13,967 nucleotides of DNA from JAPLYB01 sp964500015 (GCA_964500015.1 CAZCMN010000023.1:1-13967), one strand, 5' to 3'. Counted from the first letter of the stretch, positions 1 to 7,051 are shown. Notes: generated by a model not told the origin, from the sequence alone. Program-made: numbers and translations.

Positions 1-921
1 AACTCTCGTATCTTTTTTTCCTCTTCTTAAATAAATTCTATAAGTTGAAGCATGTGCAAGAATGTGTCCACCTATTGGTCTTGTCGGGTCTCCAAACATC
101 ATTGCAGGATCAGCCATAACTTGATTGGTTATGTAAACTGCTAAGTTTTGAGATTCAGCTAATCTCATCAAAGCATGAAGATGTTTGTTAATTTTTTGTT
201 GTCTATCTGCTAATTGTCCTCTTCCTGCAAATTCTGCCCTAAAATGTGCTGTAATTGAATCAACAATAATCAATTTTATTGGCTCACCTTTTTTAATTAA
301 GTCAATAACTTTATCAACTAATAAAATCTGATGATCTGAATTAAAAACTCTGGCTACAAAAATATTCTTCAGGGTTTTCTGAAAATCCAAGCCTTGGGCC
401 TGACACATTGATTTGATTCTCTCAGGTCTAAAAGTGCTTTCAGTGTCAAGCCAAATAGCTTTTCCATTTGCTCCTCCTTTTTCTATTGGCAATTGAACAT
501 TTACAGCTAATTGATGTGCTAATTGGCTCTTTCCTGAACCAAAAGCACCATAAGCTTCTGTTATTGCCCTAGTTTCTACTCCTCCCCCAAGTAATGCATT
601 TAAATTTTTTGAACCAGCTGAAATTTTTATTACCGTCTCTCTCTTTTTTAAGTATACTGTAGCATCTTCAAACTCTAGATGAAGCATTTTTCTAGCAGCA
701 AAAATAGCTTTTCTAGCAGATGCTTCTGTCATGTCAGCTACAGAAGATAAATCACTAGGAGTCATTACAGCTAATGACATTAAATCCCCATATCCTGCAT
801 CTTCTAGTTTAGTTGCTGTTGTAGCTCCAATTCCAGGCAAATCAGTTAATTTTATCTCTGCAGAATCTTTCACTTTTTCAGTTTCAGTTTCTTCTTTCTC
901 CTTATCCTTTTCCTTAGTCAT
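1..921 (-). CDS. radA: RadA recombinase (3' end outside window)
   Basis: Archaeal RecA/Rad51-family recombinase that forms ATP-dependent filaments on single-stranded DNA for strand exchange and repair. The visible 307 residues hold an acidic/lysine-rich N-terminal tail (1-20), a helix-hairpin-helix DNA-binding domain (about 25-65, LPGIG), the RecA ATPase core with Walker A GAFGSGKSQ (125-133), the catalytic-Glu region DTESTFRPER (159-168), Walker B LIIVDS (217-222), and the L2-loop region from TNQVMADP onwards (265-292). The sequence ends at RRGKKDTRV, so roughly 25-30 C-terminal residues lie beyond position 1. Two small departures from the usual archaeal motifs are GAFGSGKS for GEFGSGKT and DTES for DTEG; neither removes a catalytic residue. 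The ATG at 921 is chosen because a TATA box sits 25 nt upstream and the N-terminal tail is open from there. Confidence 0.97.
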   Translation of the reverse strand, partial: MTKEKDKEKEETETEKVKDSAEIKLTDLPGIGATTATKLEDAGYGDLMSLAVMTPSDLSSVADMTEASARKAIFAARKMLHLEFEDATVYLKKRETVIKISAGSKNLNALLGGGVETRAITEAYGAFGSGKSQLAHQLAVNVQLPIEKGGANGKAIWLDTESTFRPERIKSMCQAQGLDFQKTLKNIFVARVFNSDHQILLVDKVIDLIKKGEPIKLIIVDSITAHFRAEFAGRGQLADRQQKINKHLHALMRLAESQNLAVYITNQVMADPAMMFGDPTRPIGGHILAHASTYRIYLRRGKKDTRV

Positions 922-942
922 GTTTCTTAGAAATTTCTTAGC

Positions 943-949
943 TTTATAA
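943..949 (-). promoter_or_regulatory. TATA box of radA (leaderless)
   Basis: The minus strand reads CTTATAAAG, with the core TTATAAA centred about 25 nt before the radA ATG. That spacing places transcription initiation at or next to the start codon. No Shine-Dalgarno sequence is visible, which fits a leaderless mRNA. Confidence 0.6.
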
Positions 950-1100
950 GGATTATTTCAATCTAGAATATACATTATTAATCTAATCTAGCTCTTTATC
1001 TTATAATTTAGCTTGGCTATCTGTAAGTTGTTTATTTTAATTTAATCCGTGAACTTTATTTTCTAAAAATTTTATAACAAATACAGATGTCCTAAAAAAT

Positions 1101-1565
1101 CTAAATCATCAAAATAATTAATATAATTGAAGCCAGAGCAAAAACCAAGAAAATCAGGGCATCCCCTAACTTACCTGTTTTTATTTTTCCTGAAGTTTTC
1201 CATTTTAAAGGCCAAAACCATTTAATCCCATAAGGAGTTAAACTATCTAATAATAAGTGTAATAAATAAAATAAGAAACAAATTCCTGTTAAAATTAAGT
1301 TTCTAGATATTAGGAAAGTAAGTAAAGATAAAATTACTGCAAAAAGCAAACTATGAAATTCTTCTCTATGTCTTATGATTATATGCAAGAAATTGCTTAA
1401 AGGTTTTGTATGCTTGCTTATAAAACTTCCAGGAATATCAATATCTGGCAAGCAAGTAGCTATAAAAAATACTAAAAAAACCCAGGCAGACAATTCAAAA
1501 ATTCCTAATTGTAAAAACAAGAGAAATACAAAAAAATTGAATATAAAATGTGTTCTTAATAACAT
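1101..1565 (-). CDS. YdjM/DUF457-like membrane metal-dependent hydrolase
   Basis: A 154-aa integral membrane protein of the YdjM/DUF457 (PF04307) type, a family annotated as putative membrane-bound metal-dependent hydrolases of unknown substrate. The family signature is complete: H6 in the first helix, LPDIDIPGS (D41, D43), RHREEFHS (H66, H71), and HLLLDSLTPYG (H103, D107). I see four or five hydrophobic segments (about 8-36, 73-86, 90-106, 134-153). The ATG at 1565 has a strong Shine-Dalgarno, GAGGTGA, 6-7 nt upstream. A 57-nt palindromic leader element (1579-1635) abuts that site, so initiation may be influenced by RNA structure. It lies between RPA and radA on the same strand. The biological role cannot be told from the sequence; family members act at membranes, with substrates mostly unknown. 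Confidence 0.85.
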   Translation of the reverse strand: MLLRTHFIFNFFVFLLFLQLGIFELSAWVFLVFFIATCLPDIDIPGSFISKHTKPLSNFLHIIIRHREEFHSLLFAVILSLLTFLISRNLILTGICFLFYLLHLLLDSLTPYGIKWFWPLKWKTSGKIKTGKLGDALIFLVFALASIILIILMI

Positions 1566-1578
1566 AAAAAGTCACCTC

Positions 1579-1635
1579 TCACCAAAGATGATGAACATCT
1601 TTGGTGTGCAGAAAAAGTATTACTTTTTCTAGCAT
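1579..1635 (-). repeat. Dispersed palindromic leader element, copy 1
   Basis: Two perfect hairpins in tandem. On the plus strand, arms 1580-1590 and 1596-1606 (11 bp, 5-nt loop) are followed by arms 1610-1618 and 1622-1630 (9 bp, 3-nt loop). The second stem is flanked by TGC (1607-1609) and GCA (1632-1634). The minus strand also holds an 18-codon ORF (ATG at 1635, TGA at 1579-1581) with its own Shine-Dalgarno GAGG (1644-1647), 8 nt before the ATG. The peptide contains HTKDV, which recurs in frame in the copy at 12.6 kb. The element ends directly at the GAGAGGT ribosome-binding site of the hydrolase gene. Whether the peptide is made, or the ORF is a by-product of the repeat, is open. Confidence 0.7.
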
Positions 1636-1688
1636 TTTTCAGGCCTCTTTTGGTATTAGCCTTAGAGCTAACCATGAATGATATATGA

Positions 1689-2660
1689 TCAAGGATTTTT
1701 GCTGTATATTTTAATTACGTCATCTGCACTTAATTTATCACAATCATTAATTGTGAATTCATCCCTGTTAAATAAAACATTTTTTCTAGTTCTTCCTAAA
1801 AAAGAGAACTCTTCTCCTAATAATTCTTCTTTTTTCTCTATAATCAGGTTAGGATCATCTAATTGAGATTCATTCTCAATATTGAAAATCTTTAAAATAA
1901 GTTCATTAAAAGCTGTAGCCCTTATACTATCAGAGCCATCATCAATAACCATGTTTAAGATAGCTCTTTTTCTAGGCATAATTGAACCATGTTTTGGGCA
2001 AGTTGCTTTCTCACCCTCAAAAGTTGCTTTCATATTACATTCTGGGCAGACATAAAAGAAAGACAAGTTAAACATCTGCAAGATAGATGCTCTGACATTG
2101 ACTTTTTCACCTGTTTTTACTTCAGAGATTTTCTTCATTATTGGGGAATCTCTTTTAGTTATAACTTCCTGGATTTCAACTTCACTTTTTATTAATTCAG
2201 AAAATGAATTTAAGTGAATTTCTCTTTCAGTTGTTCCCCTGATATCTGCGCTTTTAATTTCAATTGTTGAACCCAGCTTAATAGTTCCATCTTTAATTAA
2301 AGAAATATGGTTAGTATCCCATAAAACTACTCTTACATTTGAAGTTTCATCGCCTATTGAAAAAGAGGCAACTTCTGCATCTTGCTGCTGTCTTTTAAAT
2401 GCCCGGATTATAGGCTCTTCTGTAATCTTTCCAGTTACAGAAATTTTTTTCATTCCAATCATCAAATCATTTATCTTAAGCTTTTGTTTTTCAAAAGAAA
2501 CACCAAGTTCAGCAGCCACAATCTGTGCTGCTCCTTCATCACTAATCAGGTCAGAAAATCTTGCTTTTTTTGCAGCAATTCTTCTTAAAACTTCCTCTTT
2601 TTCTACACTAGCTGATTTTGATATCCTCTCAATAATTTGTTCAAATGGGGCCCTGATCAT
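1689..2660 (-). CDS. rpa: Replication protein A (archaeal RPA, OB folds plus zinc ribbon)
   Basis: Single-stranded DNA-binding protein, 323 aa. The N-terminal about 60 residues carry the archaeal RPA helical segment (FSDLISDEGAAQIVAAELGV, 35-54). They are followed by a first OB fold (about 66-160, aromatic VVLWD at 111-115) and a second, zinc-containing OB fold (about 175-310) with ligands C205-x2-C208-x12-C221-x2-H224. This is the RPA41-like layout of one canonical OB fold plus a zinc-ribbon OB fold. It protects ssDNA in replication, repair and recombination, and its partner RadA lies 0.8 kb downstream on the same strand. The ATG at 2660 is supported by a TATA box 25 nt upstream. The length is normal for single-polypeptide archaeal RPAs, and no separate small RPA subunit is seen nearby. 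Confidence 0.93.
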   Translation of the reverse strand: MIRAPFEQIIERISKSASVEKEEVLRRIAAKKARFSDLISDEGAAQIVAAELGVSFEKQKLKINDLMIGMKKISVTGKITEEPIIRAFKRQQQDAEVASFSIGDETSNVRVVLWDTNHISLIKDGTIKLGSTIEIKSADIRGTTEREIHLNSFSELIKSEVEIQEVITKRDSPIMKKISEVKTGEKVNVRASILQMFNLSFFYVCPECNMKATFEGEKATCPKHGSIMPRKRAILNMVIDDGSDSIRATAFNELILKIFNIENESQLDDPNLIIEKKEELLGEEFSFLGRTRKNVLFNRDEFTINDCDKLSADDVIKIYSKNP

Positions 2661-2681
2661 ATAACTAAAATCAACAACTGA

Positions 2682-2689
2682 TTTTTAAA
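2682..2689 (-). promoter_or_regulatory. TATA box of the RPA gene
   Basis: The minus strand reads TTTAAAAA, centred about 25.5 nt upstream of the RPA ATG, as expected for a leaderless transcript. The same AT tract lies only about 20 nt before the small plus-strand ORF at 2705, too close to serve it in the same way. Confidence 0.5.
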
Positions 2690-2704
2690 CATTATGGCAG
2701 TAAA

Positions 2705-2803
2705 ATGTCATCTTTTTTTAGCCTGACTTTGTTAGCTGTACTTGTAATTTTTATGATTTCTGTCTTGTTTTTGTCTTTCAAACAAACTCTCAACAAGAAA
2801 TAA
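2705..2803 (+). CDS. Possible 32-aa single-helix membrane microprotein
   Basis: A plus-strand ORF, the only plausible one opposing the main gene direction apart from a tiny ORF near the right edge. It encodes 32 residues: a short polar start (MSSFF), a hydrophobic stretch of about 22 residues fit for one transmembrane helix, and a basic tail ending LNKK. It lies in the gap between the RPA start and the end of the pilin-like cluster, overlapping no other gene. No ribosome-binding site or well-spaced TATA box is visible. In a very AT-rich gap, a hydrophobic ORF of this size can arise by chance. I list it because the helix-plus-basic-tail pattern is coherent. Confidence 0.3.
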   Translation: MSSFFSLTLLAVLVIFMISVLFLSFKQTLNKK

Positions 2804-2820
2804 GAAAAAGAATAATCGCA
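2791..2820 (-). terminator. Pyrimidine-rich terminator of the pilin-like cluster
   Basis: Starting about 35 nt past the stop of the 270-aa gene, the minus strand runs TTATTCTTTTTCTTATTTCTT. T-rich tracts on the coding strand are the usual archaeal termination signal. It is also the only such tract between this gene and the RPA promoter. Confidence 0.35.
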
Positions 2821-2854
2821 AATACAACTAACTTGCATTGGCTACTTTTAATTC

Positions 2855-3667
2855 TCAGGTTTTGATTGCGAATTTCCAAGAAATCTTTTCTATTTTATCT
2901 TCAAAAGGATATTCTTTCTTTGTTTTTAATGAAAAAATAAGATAATTTTCTTCTTCTTTAATTTCTTTAACATCCCACTCTTTAGAGATTATCTGGCAAT
3001 TTACATTTTGGCAATTTTCTGAAGCTAAATAAATCTCACTGATTTCACTTAAATTTATTTGTTCATCAAAATTAATTGTTTCATTCAGATTAAATTTATG
3101 AGAAATAGTATATCTGAAAAATTCACCATTTCTTTTAGAGGAAAGATTAATATCCTTACTATAACATCTTAAAAAATTTATTTTCTTATTTTTTTCAAAT
3201 AAACACGACACATCATTTTCAATTTTTATTTTTTTTAAGGAATCATTTACATCTTCTTTTATTTTATCAACTGCTCTTATCTTGAGAATTTCTTCATTTG
3301 GCTTACAGTCACTATTCAATATAACGACATTTCCTGAAGTTAACTGGCAATTTGCATTATTATCTGGATCTATAAAAGAGTAATCTGTTGCTTCTTTTAT
3401 AAAGTCTGAAGTAGCAAGCCTCATTGAATCAAAGAAATAAAATTCAAGATTCTTGCTTGAGATTTTATCTAATTCTTCTGTTCCGATGCATGTATTGATT
3501 CTTTGATCTGCTAGAGTAAAAAACCAGAGAGTTAACCCAAATAATACTAAACACAAAATTAAGAATAATTTTCCAAAACCTAGTGCTTTCTTGTTTCGGA
3601 CAAAATTATTAAATTTTGGACGTCCAAAAAAAGCTTCTTTTTCTAGGATTTTTTTGTTTTTTATCAT
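2855..3667 (-). CDS. Membrane-anchored cysteine-rich surface protein, last gene of cluster
   Basis: A 270-aa protein I cannot assign to a family. A basic 30-residue N-terminus precedes one hydrophobic helix (about 31-53), followed by an outward-facing domain of about 215 residues. Cysteines lie at 39 (in the helix), 60, 107, 121, 155, 168, 219 and 224, and the domain has NxS/T sites, so a disulfide-bonded, possibly glycosylated exterior is likely. A prepilin-type KKA lies at 26-28, just before the helix, but its leader would be unusually long and there is no glutamate at mature +5; processing is therefore doubtful. The start follows the stop of the 156-aa gene by 5 nt, so the two are co-transcribed. 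By position it could be a minor pilin or a pilus-associated anchor. Confidence 0.8.
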   Translation of the reverse strand: MIKNKKILEKEAFFGRPKFNNFVRNKKALGFGKLFLILCLVLFGLTLWFFTLADQRINTCIGTEELDKISSKNLEFYFFDSMRLATSDFIKEATDYSFIDPDNNANCQLTSGNVVILNSDCKPNEEILKIRAVDKIKEDVNDSLKKIKIENDVSCLFEKNKKINFLRCYSKDINLSSKRNGEFFRYTISHKFNLNETINFDEQINLSEISEIYLASENCQNVNCQIISKEWDVKEIKEEENYLIFSLKTKKEYPFEDKIEKISWKFAIKT

Positions 3668-3672
3668 TTTTA

Positions 3673-4143
3673 TTATGTTTTATAGCCCCATACGCTAATC
3701 ATTTTAATTGCAATTGGATTATTAGGAATAAAAAAACAAGAGTTTTTTGTAAGTCTTTCAGGAGTTTTTGCACACTCTTCATTTGCATTATTGTAAATAA
3801 CATCCAGATGAAACCCATAATTTTCAACTTGATTTTTTATAAGATTAATCTTTTGATCTAGAGCTTTTTTAGCATTTTCATCTCTAATTCTTATTTGGTC
3901 ACTAAAAATTTTATTATCTCCTTGTTTTTCTCTCATAATTGAATTTAACATTAATTCTGCTTTATCATTAAGAATTCTACTCGATACTTGTTCGCTTTTC
4001 AAAGTTAATCCATGTTTTTGAAGTAGCATAGCAACTAAAAACAATACTACTAAAAGCAGAGCAATAACTAAAAGACTAAAAATATCTTCTAAAATTTCTC
4101 CTACTTGTGCTTTTTTGCCTTTTCTAAAAAATTTATTTAACAT
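3673..4143 (-). CDS. Prepilin-like membrane protein (156 aa)
   Basis: Begins with a basic leader ending RKGKKA (residues 7-12), followed by QVGEILEDIFSLL and a hydrophobic helix to about residue 41. This resembles a class III/prepilin signal with cleavage after A12 and an acidic residue at mature +4. The rest is a charged, probably helical domain with two cysteines (124, 136) that could form one disulfide. The ATG at 4143 is preferred over an in-frame TTG at 4170 because it puts the motif near the N-terminus. It overlaps the end of the 152-aa gene by 11 nt and is followed after 5 nt by the 270-aa gene, which points to translational coupling. No family is recognised; I infer a pilin-like subunit or assembly component. 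Confidence 0.8.
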   Translation of the reverse strand: MLNKFFRKGKKAQVGEILEDIFSLLVIALLLVVLFLVAMLLQKHGLTLKSEQVSSRILNDKAELMLNSIMREKQGDNKIFSDQIRIRDENAKKALDQKINLIKNQVENYGFHLDVIYNNANEECAKTPERLTKNSCFFIPNNPIAIKMISVWGYKT

Positions 4144-4591
4144 TTTTATTGTTTTTATTAATTGCCACAAAGACAGTTATTTTGTCTAGTTTTTGATTTT
4201 CATTTAAAACAAAATACTCTTGTTCATAACAAGAAGGCTTATATTTCATTTCAACACCAGACTCGCAATATGTTTCAAGATTTTTTTTCCCAAGAGTTAT
4301 ATTTTTATCTTGAAATTTTATCATCAAAAAAATATTTTCTTTATCAATATCTAAACAGCCATTTAATTTTTCTTTGTAAAAATTTAAAGGAAGAATCATC
4401 TGTTTTTCACTTAAACATTCAATGCTTTTTTTAGCTATTACAGCAGATTCCAAGGGCCTTATGTCATAAGGTTGTGAAAATCTGATCCATAAAATAGCTA
4501 TAAATCCCATCGTAACCAAAACCATGGCTATAATCCTATAAGTCCAGACAACAAGATAACTTGATTGTGTTGCCCTAATATTTTTTATCAT
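4133..4591 (-). CDS. Single-pass membrane protein with four cysteines (152 aa)
   Basis: One N-terminal membrane helix (about 14-37) after a short basic leader, then an exterior domain of about 110 residues with four cysteines (59, 79, 109, 121). There is no [KR]G prepilin cleavage site, so this looks like an uncleaved signal anchor rather than a pilin. The minus strand has a TATA-like CATAAAA about 26 nt before the ATG at 4591, and no Shine-Dalgarno. Its end overlaps the start of the 156-aa gene, tying it to that unit. No family is recognised. With its two downstream neighbours it forms a compact three-gene set, perhaps a minor-pilin or tip subcomplex (inference from position and shape only). 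Confidence 0.78.
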   Translation of the reverse strand: MIKNIRATQSSYLVVWTYRIIAMVLVTMGFIAILWIRFSQPYDIRPLESAVIAKKSIECLSEKQMILPLNFYKEKLNGCLDIDKENIFLMIKFQDKNITLGKKNLETYCESGVEMKYKPSCYEQEYFVLNENQKLDKITVFVAINKNNKNVK

Positions 4592-4640
4592 TTTATTTTT
4601 TCCGTTTGGAGTGTTTTATGGGCTATGTTTTTTATTTATC

Positions 4641-4985
4641 TTACTCACCAATCCTTATTATCATATTTTTATTTTCTCTCTCAATTTCAAAATTTTGGGT
4701 ATTGCAAGGATAACTATATCCAAAATCAATTGTTGATTTCTTTACAACTATATTTAAGCCGTTTTTTTCAATAATTGAATTAGAAGTTATATTTAATGTA
4801 GTTCCATTTTCTGCTCCAGTGATAATAACACAAAGTTGTTTAGCAGTTATCTCATTTTTTACTAATTCTCCAGAACCATACTTTGTAAATAAAAATATCA
4901 AGGCAGCCATTACTACTAAAACTACAATCATTGCAAGAATAGATTTCCACATTAGATTATCTCCACCTCTTTTATTACGAACCAT
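4641..4985 (-). CDS. Class III signal peptide protein, small pilin-like (114 aa)
   Basis: The leader MVRNKRG (1-7) is followed by GDNLMWKS and a strongly hydrophobic helix (about 14-34), the pattern cut by archaeal prepilin peptidase after G7. The mature part is short, beta-rich in appearance, and has two cysteines (52, 94) and NGT/NIT glycosylation-type sites. A second ATG lies two codons upstream at 4991. I prefer 4985 because a TATA box (5007-5014) sits 25.5 nt before it and because the leader then has the usual length. The 89-nt gap upstream and this TATA box suggest its own transcription start. Family unknown; the role as a pilin or minor pilin is inferred. Confidence 0.8.
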   Translation of the reverse strand: MVRNKRGGDNLMWKSILAMIVVLVVMAALIFLFTKYGSGELVKNEITAKQLCVIITGAENGTTLNITSNSIIEKNGLNIVVKKSTIDFGYSYPCNTQNFEIERENKNMIIRIGE

Positions 4986-5006
4986 AGTCATTAGAGAATT
5001 TTAAGG

Positions 5007-5014
5007 TTAATAAA
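5007..5014 (-). promoter_or_regulatory. TATA box before the 114-aa pilin-like gene
   Basis: The minus strand reads TTTATTAA, centred 25.5 nt before the ATG at 4985. A second AT-rich box further upstream (about 5021-5034) could drive a transcript with a short leader instead. Confidence 0.45.
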
Positions 5015-5080
5015 TTTTAGTAAAATTTATTTATGTAAGATATAAAGAAAATTTTGGAATATTACACCCATATCAAAAAT

Positions 5081-5956
5081 TTAGGGAATATTAGAAAAAT
5101 GCCTGCATGTAGCAAATGATTGTTCATTTAAAGGAACTAGCATTAAGATATTGCATCCTTTTAAGCCTGCTTCACAATGGGCATTTGCAACTTTAACTTT
5201 CTCAAGATAAGCATTTATCCTAGGAATTGTAACCAATCTATGATATAACCCTACACCATCTGGACCTAAACTTGCAGAAAGACTACCCCAAATAATGTTT
5301 GGCATGAGATTTCTTAAAATTTCATTGCCGATTTCTCCTCCTTTTATAGAAAAATAAATAACAGCATAATCTTGTCCAGTATTTATGCTGCTTGTATCTC
5401 CAGAATTTTCAATTACTTCTAATTTTGAACTTTCTGAATTTGTAAAAAAATCCAAGTAAGTTTTGTCTTCTAAAGGAATTTTTGTTTTTTCTAAATAACT
5501 CATAATATCTACATCCAAATTCTTCTCTTTTACTTTTTTATTGAAAGTAATTGTAGAACATAAAACACAAGCCATTTCTTCAGAATTATCATTTGGCATA
5601 AGTCTAATATATGCCTTATCTTTTAAGAAAGTCATTTTTCCTTCTCCTAACATCCACCAACAATCATACATTGCATTTGCAATTGTTTTTTGAATTTCTT
5701 CTTCATCAGAATTGTCTATTTTTACTTCTTCGCTTTTACATCTTAAAGGATAAAATTCCACCTGGACAACTTCTCCTCTTGTTAAAGCATTATTTCTAGC
5801 AACAACAGAATTAAAACAATCTTGTTTACTGATTAAAGATTTTGATCTGCTATATTGAACTCCAAAATAAGCAATGAGTATTGCAGCAACAATTATCAAA
5901 ATAATAATTGTAATTATTTTATTCTGAGTTAATGCACCTTTTTTTGTTTTTCTCAT
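5081..5956 (-). CDS. Eight-cysteine prepilin-like protein, paralog A (291 aa)
   Basis: Leader MRKTKKG (1-7), then ALTQNK and a hydrophobic helix (about 13-33): a class III/prepilin-type N-terminus. The exterior domain has eight cysteines (47, 73, 99, 130, 133, 261, 268, 284), all matched in the upstream 314-aa neighbour, along with CWWMLGEGK (99-107) and CSTITF (133-138). The pair therefore arose by tandem duplication. Paralog A has only a short linker (about 205-255) where paralog B has a glycine-rich block. Both end in a GCN-x-L-x-LVP segment, a last cysteine and a terminal IP. A TATA box 24.5 nt before the ATG suggests independent leaderless transcription. The family is not one I can name; I infer a disulfide-stabilised surface pilin or pilus-associated protein. 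Confidence 0.85.
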   Translation of the reverse strand: MRKTKKGALTQNKIITIIILIIVAAILIAYFGVQYSRSKSLISKQDCFNSVVARNNALTRGEVVQVEFYPLRCKSEEVKIDNSDEEEIQKTIANAMYDCWWMLGEGKMTFLKDKAYIRLMPNDNSEEMACVLCSTITFNKKVKEKNLDVDIMSYLEKTKIPLEDKTYLDFFTNSESSKLEVIENSGDTSSINTGQDYAVIYFSIKGGEIGNEILRNLMPNIIWGSLSASLGPDGVGLYHRLVTIPRINAYLEKVKVANAHCEAGLKGCNILMLVPLNEQSFATCRHFSNIP

Positions 5957-5976
5957 TTTTTTACAGTTAAGAGTAT

Positions 5977-5984
5977 CTTATAAA
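5977..5984 (-). promoter_or_regulatory. TATA box of the 291-aa gene
   Basis: The minus strand reads TTTATAAG, centred 24.5 nt before the ATG at 5956. It lies in the 40-nt gap behind the 314-aa gene, so the second paralog can be transcribed separately from the first. Confidence 0.55.
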
Positions 5985-5996
5985 TTTTTTTAATAA

Positions 5997-6941
5997 TCAA
6001 GGAATGCTTTGAATTTTTTGGCACTTTTTTAAGTTTTCTGGAGTAGCAGGAACTAGGGCTAAAAAATTACAACCAGAAGTAGTATCACATCTTACAATAG
6101 AAGTTAGAACATTTGTACCTATACTTGCTCCACCAGCAACTGTTCCAGCAAAAGCTCCTGCAAATAATCCAATTAAAGCCCCAGCAGCAGCTCCTGGAAT
6201 TGCTCCAACTCCTCCTGCAATAGATCCAATTGCTGCTCCAAGACCAGCAAAAGCCACAACACCCCCTACAACACCAGTCCCAATATTTGCCTTCATAGCT
6301 TCTGCAACTTTCGGGCCTTTTAATTGCATATAAACCAACATCAAATCTTGATTAGTATTAATTTTAAGAGCATCTTCCCCCTTTGTTGGGTTAGAATCTG
6401 AATTAAGATAATTAGTATTTCCTTCGCTAAAGTAACTTAGATAAGTCACACCAGAAGGAATTTTTGCTTTTTGAAGATAAGAAGCCAGATCTATCTGAAG
6501 ATTCTTTTCTTTAACTTTTTCACTAAAGGTTATTGTAGAACAAACCAAACAATTCATTTTTTCAACAACAAGGGGATTAGTAATATCATAGGAAGAAGGG
6601 CTACTAAAGAAATCTAGTTTTCCTTCGCCTAACATCCACCAGCAGTTATACATCGACTCTACAATTTTTGTTTTGATGTCCTCTTCATTTGTATTATCGA
6701 TATTAACTTCCTCTGTTTTGCATTTTAAAGGTATTAGTTCAATAGGGTTAAGGCCTTCTCCTCGAAAAAGAGAATTACTTCTTTCAACAATTGATTGATG
6801 GCAAATCTCTTTATCCACCATTCCTTTAGCACTATTATTTTCATAAATTAAAAGAGCAATGATTACTGCAGCTACAATTATAAAAAGAATTATTACTATG
6901 ACTCTTTCTTGGAGTATTGCCCCTTTTTTTGATTTTACCAT
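5997..6941 (-). CDS. Eight-cysteine prepilin-like protein with glycine-zipper insert, paralog B (314 aa)
   Basis: Leader MVKSKKG (1-7), mature start AILQE with glutamate at +5 as in type IV pilins, then a hydrophobic helix (about 14-32). Eight cysteines (47, 74, 100, 131, 134, 285, 291, 307) and the motifs CWWMLGEGK (100-108) and CSTITF (134-139) match the downstream 291-aa paralog. The distinctive part is residues 218-277, a run of glycine, alanine and small hydrophobic residues with repeated GxxxG/AxxxG spacing. This looks like a glycine-zipper membrane-inserting segment, and the paralog has nothing similar there. The start lies 1 nt after the stop of a 33-aa membrane microprotein gene, so the two are surely cotranslated. 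Possible roles are a surface pilin or a membrane-active exported protein; the sequence does not decide. Confidence 0.85.
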   Translation of the reverse strand: MVKSKKGAILQERVIVIILFIIVAAVIIALLIYENNSAKGMVDKEICHQSIVERSNSLFRGEGLNPIELIPLKCKTEEVNIDNTNEEDIKTKIVESMYNCWWMLGEGKLDFFSSPSSYDITNPLVVEKMNCLVCSTITFSEKVKEKNLQIDLASYLQKAKIPSGVTYLSYFSEGNTNYLNSDSNPTKGEDALKINTNQDLMLVYMQLKGPKVAEAMKANIGTGVVGGVVAFAGLGAAIGSIAGGVGAIPGAAAGALIGLFAGAFAGTVAGGASIGTNVLTSIVRCDTTSGCNFLALVPATPENLKKCQKIQSIP

Positions 6942-6942
6942 A

Positions 6943-7044
6943 TCAGATGACTCCTATCTTTTTTAACATCAAAACTACTCCAGCAATTACTAAACCCCCA
7001 ACAATAATCCAAGTTAATGTCCTGACAATCATTTCTGTTTCCAT
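6943..7044 (-). CDS. 33-aa single-helix membrane microprotein
   Basis: A 34-codon ORF (ATG at 7044, TGA at 6943-6945) whose stop is separated by one base from the ATG of the 314-aa gene. The protein begins METEMIVRT, has one hydrophobic helix of about 18 residues (10-27, with a GG pair at 16-17) and ends LKKIGVI. The tight junction to a clear gene and the coherent helix make it more likely real than chance. It has no prepilin-type KG site and no cysteine. A palindromic element (7052-7116) fills its upstream region. It may be a small partner that stabilises or couples expression of the downstream protein (inference). Confidence 0.6.
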   Translation of the reverse strand: METEMIVRTLTWIIVGGLVIAGVVLMLKKIGVI

Positions 7045-7051
7045 TTTACTG

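Noticed and set aside
731..949. Plus-strand open frame opposite the radA start
   Set aside because: Antisense to a clear gene and running over its promoter; composition is the mirror of RadA codons.
922..1100. Gap between the hydrolase gene and radA as a site for an RNA gene
   Set aside because: Apart from the radA TATA box, only AT-rich sequence with scattered CTAG-containing words; no cloverleaf or C/D-box pattern.
1375..1632. Plus-strand open frame opposite the hydrolase gene and element copy 1
   Set aside because: Shadow of the hydrolase gene, with an end made of palindrome sequence.
1652..1673. Hairpin GGTATTAGC/GCTAACC after the RPA stop as a terminator
   Set aside because: One arm has a bulge and no T-run follows on the minus strand, so neither an intrinsic nor a T-tract terminator is shown.
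4144..4170. TTG start at 4170 for the 156-aa protein
   Set aside because: ATG 4143 gives a standard leader before KKA; the TTG start would lengthen the overlap with the upstream gene.
5081..6941. Reading the two eight-cysteine proteins as zinc-ribbon DNA-binding proteins because of CxxC
   Set aside because: Both have N-terminal secretion/prepilin leaders and a membrane helix, so the cysteines are expected outside the cell, and eight conserved cysteines fit disulfides better.
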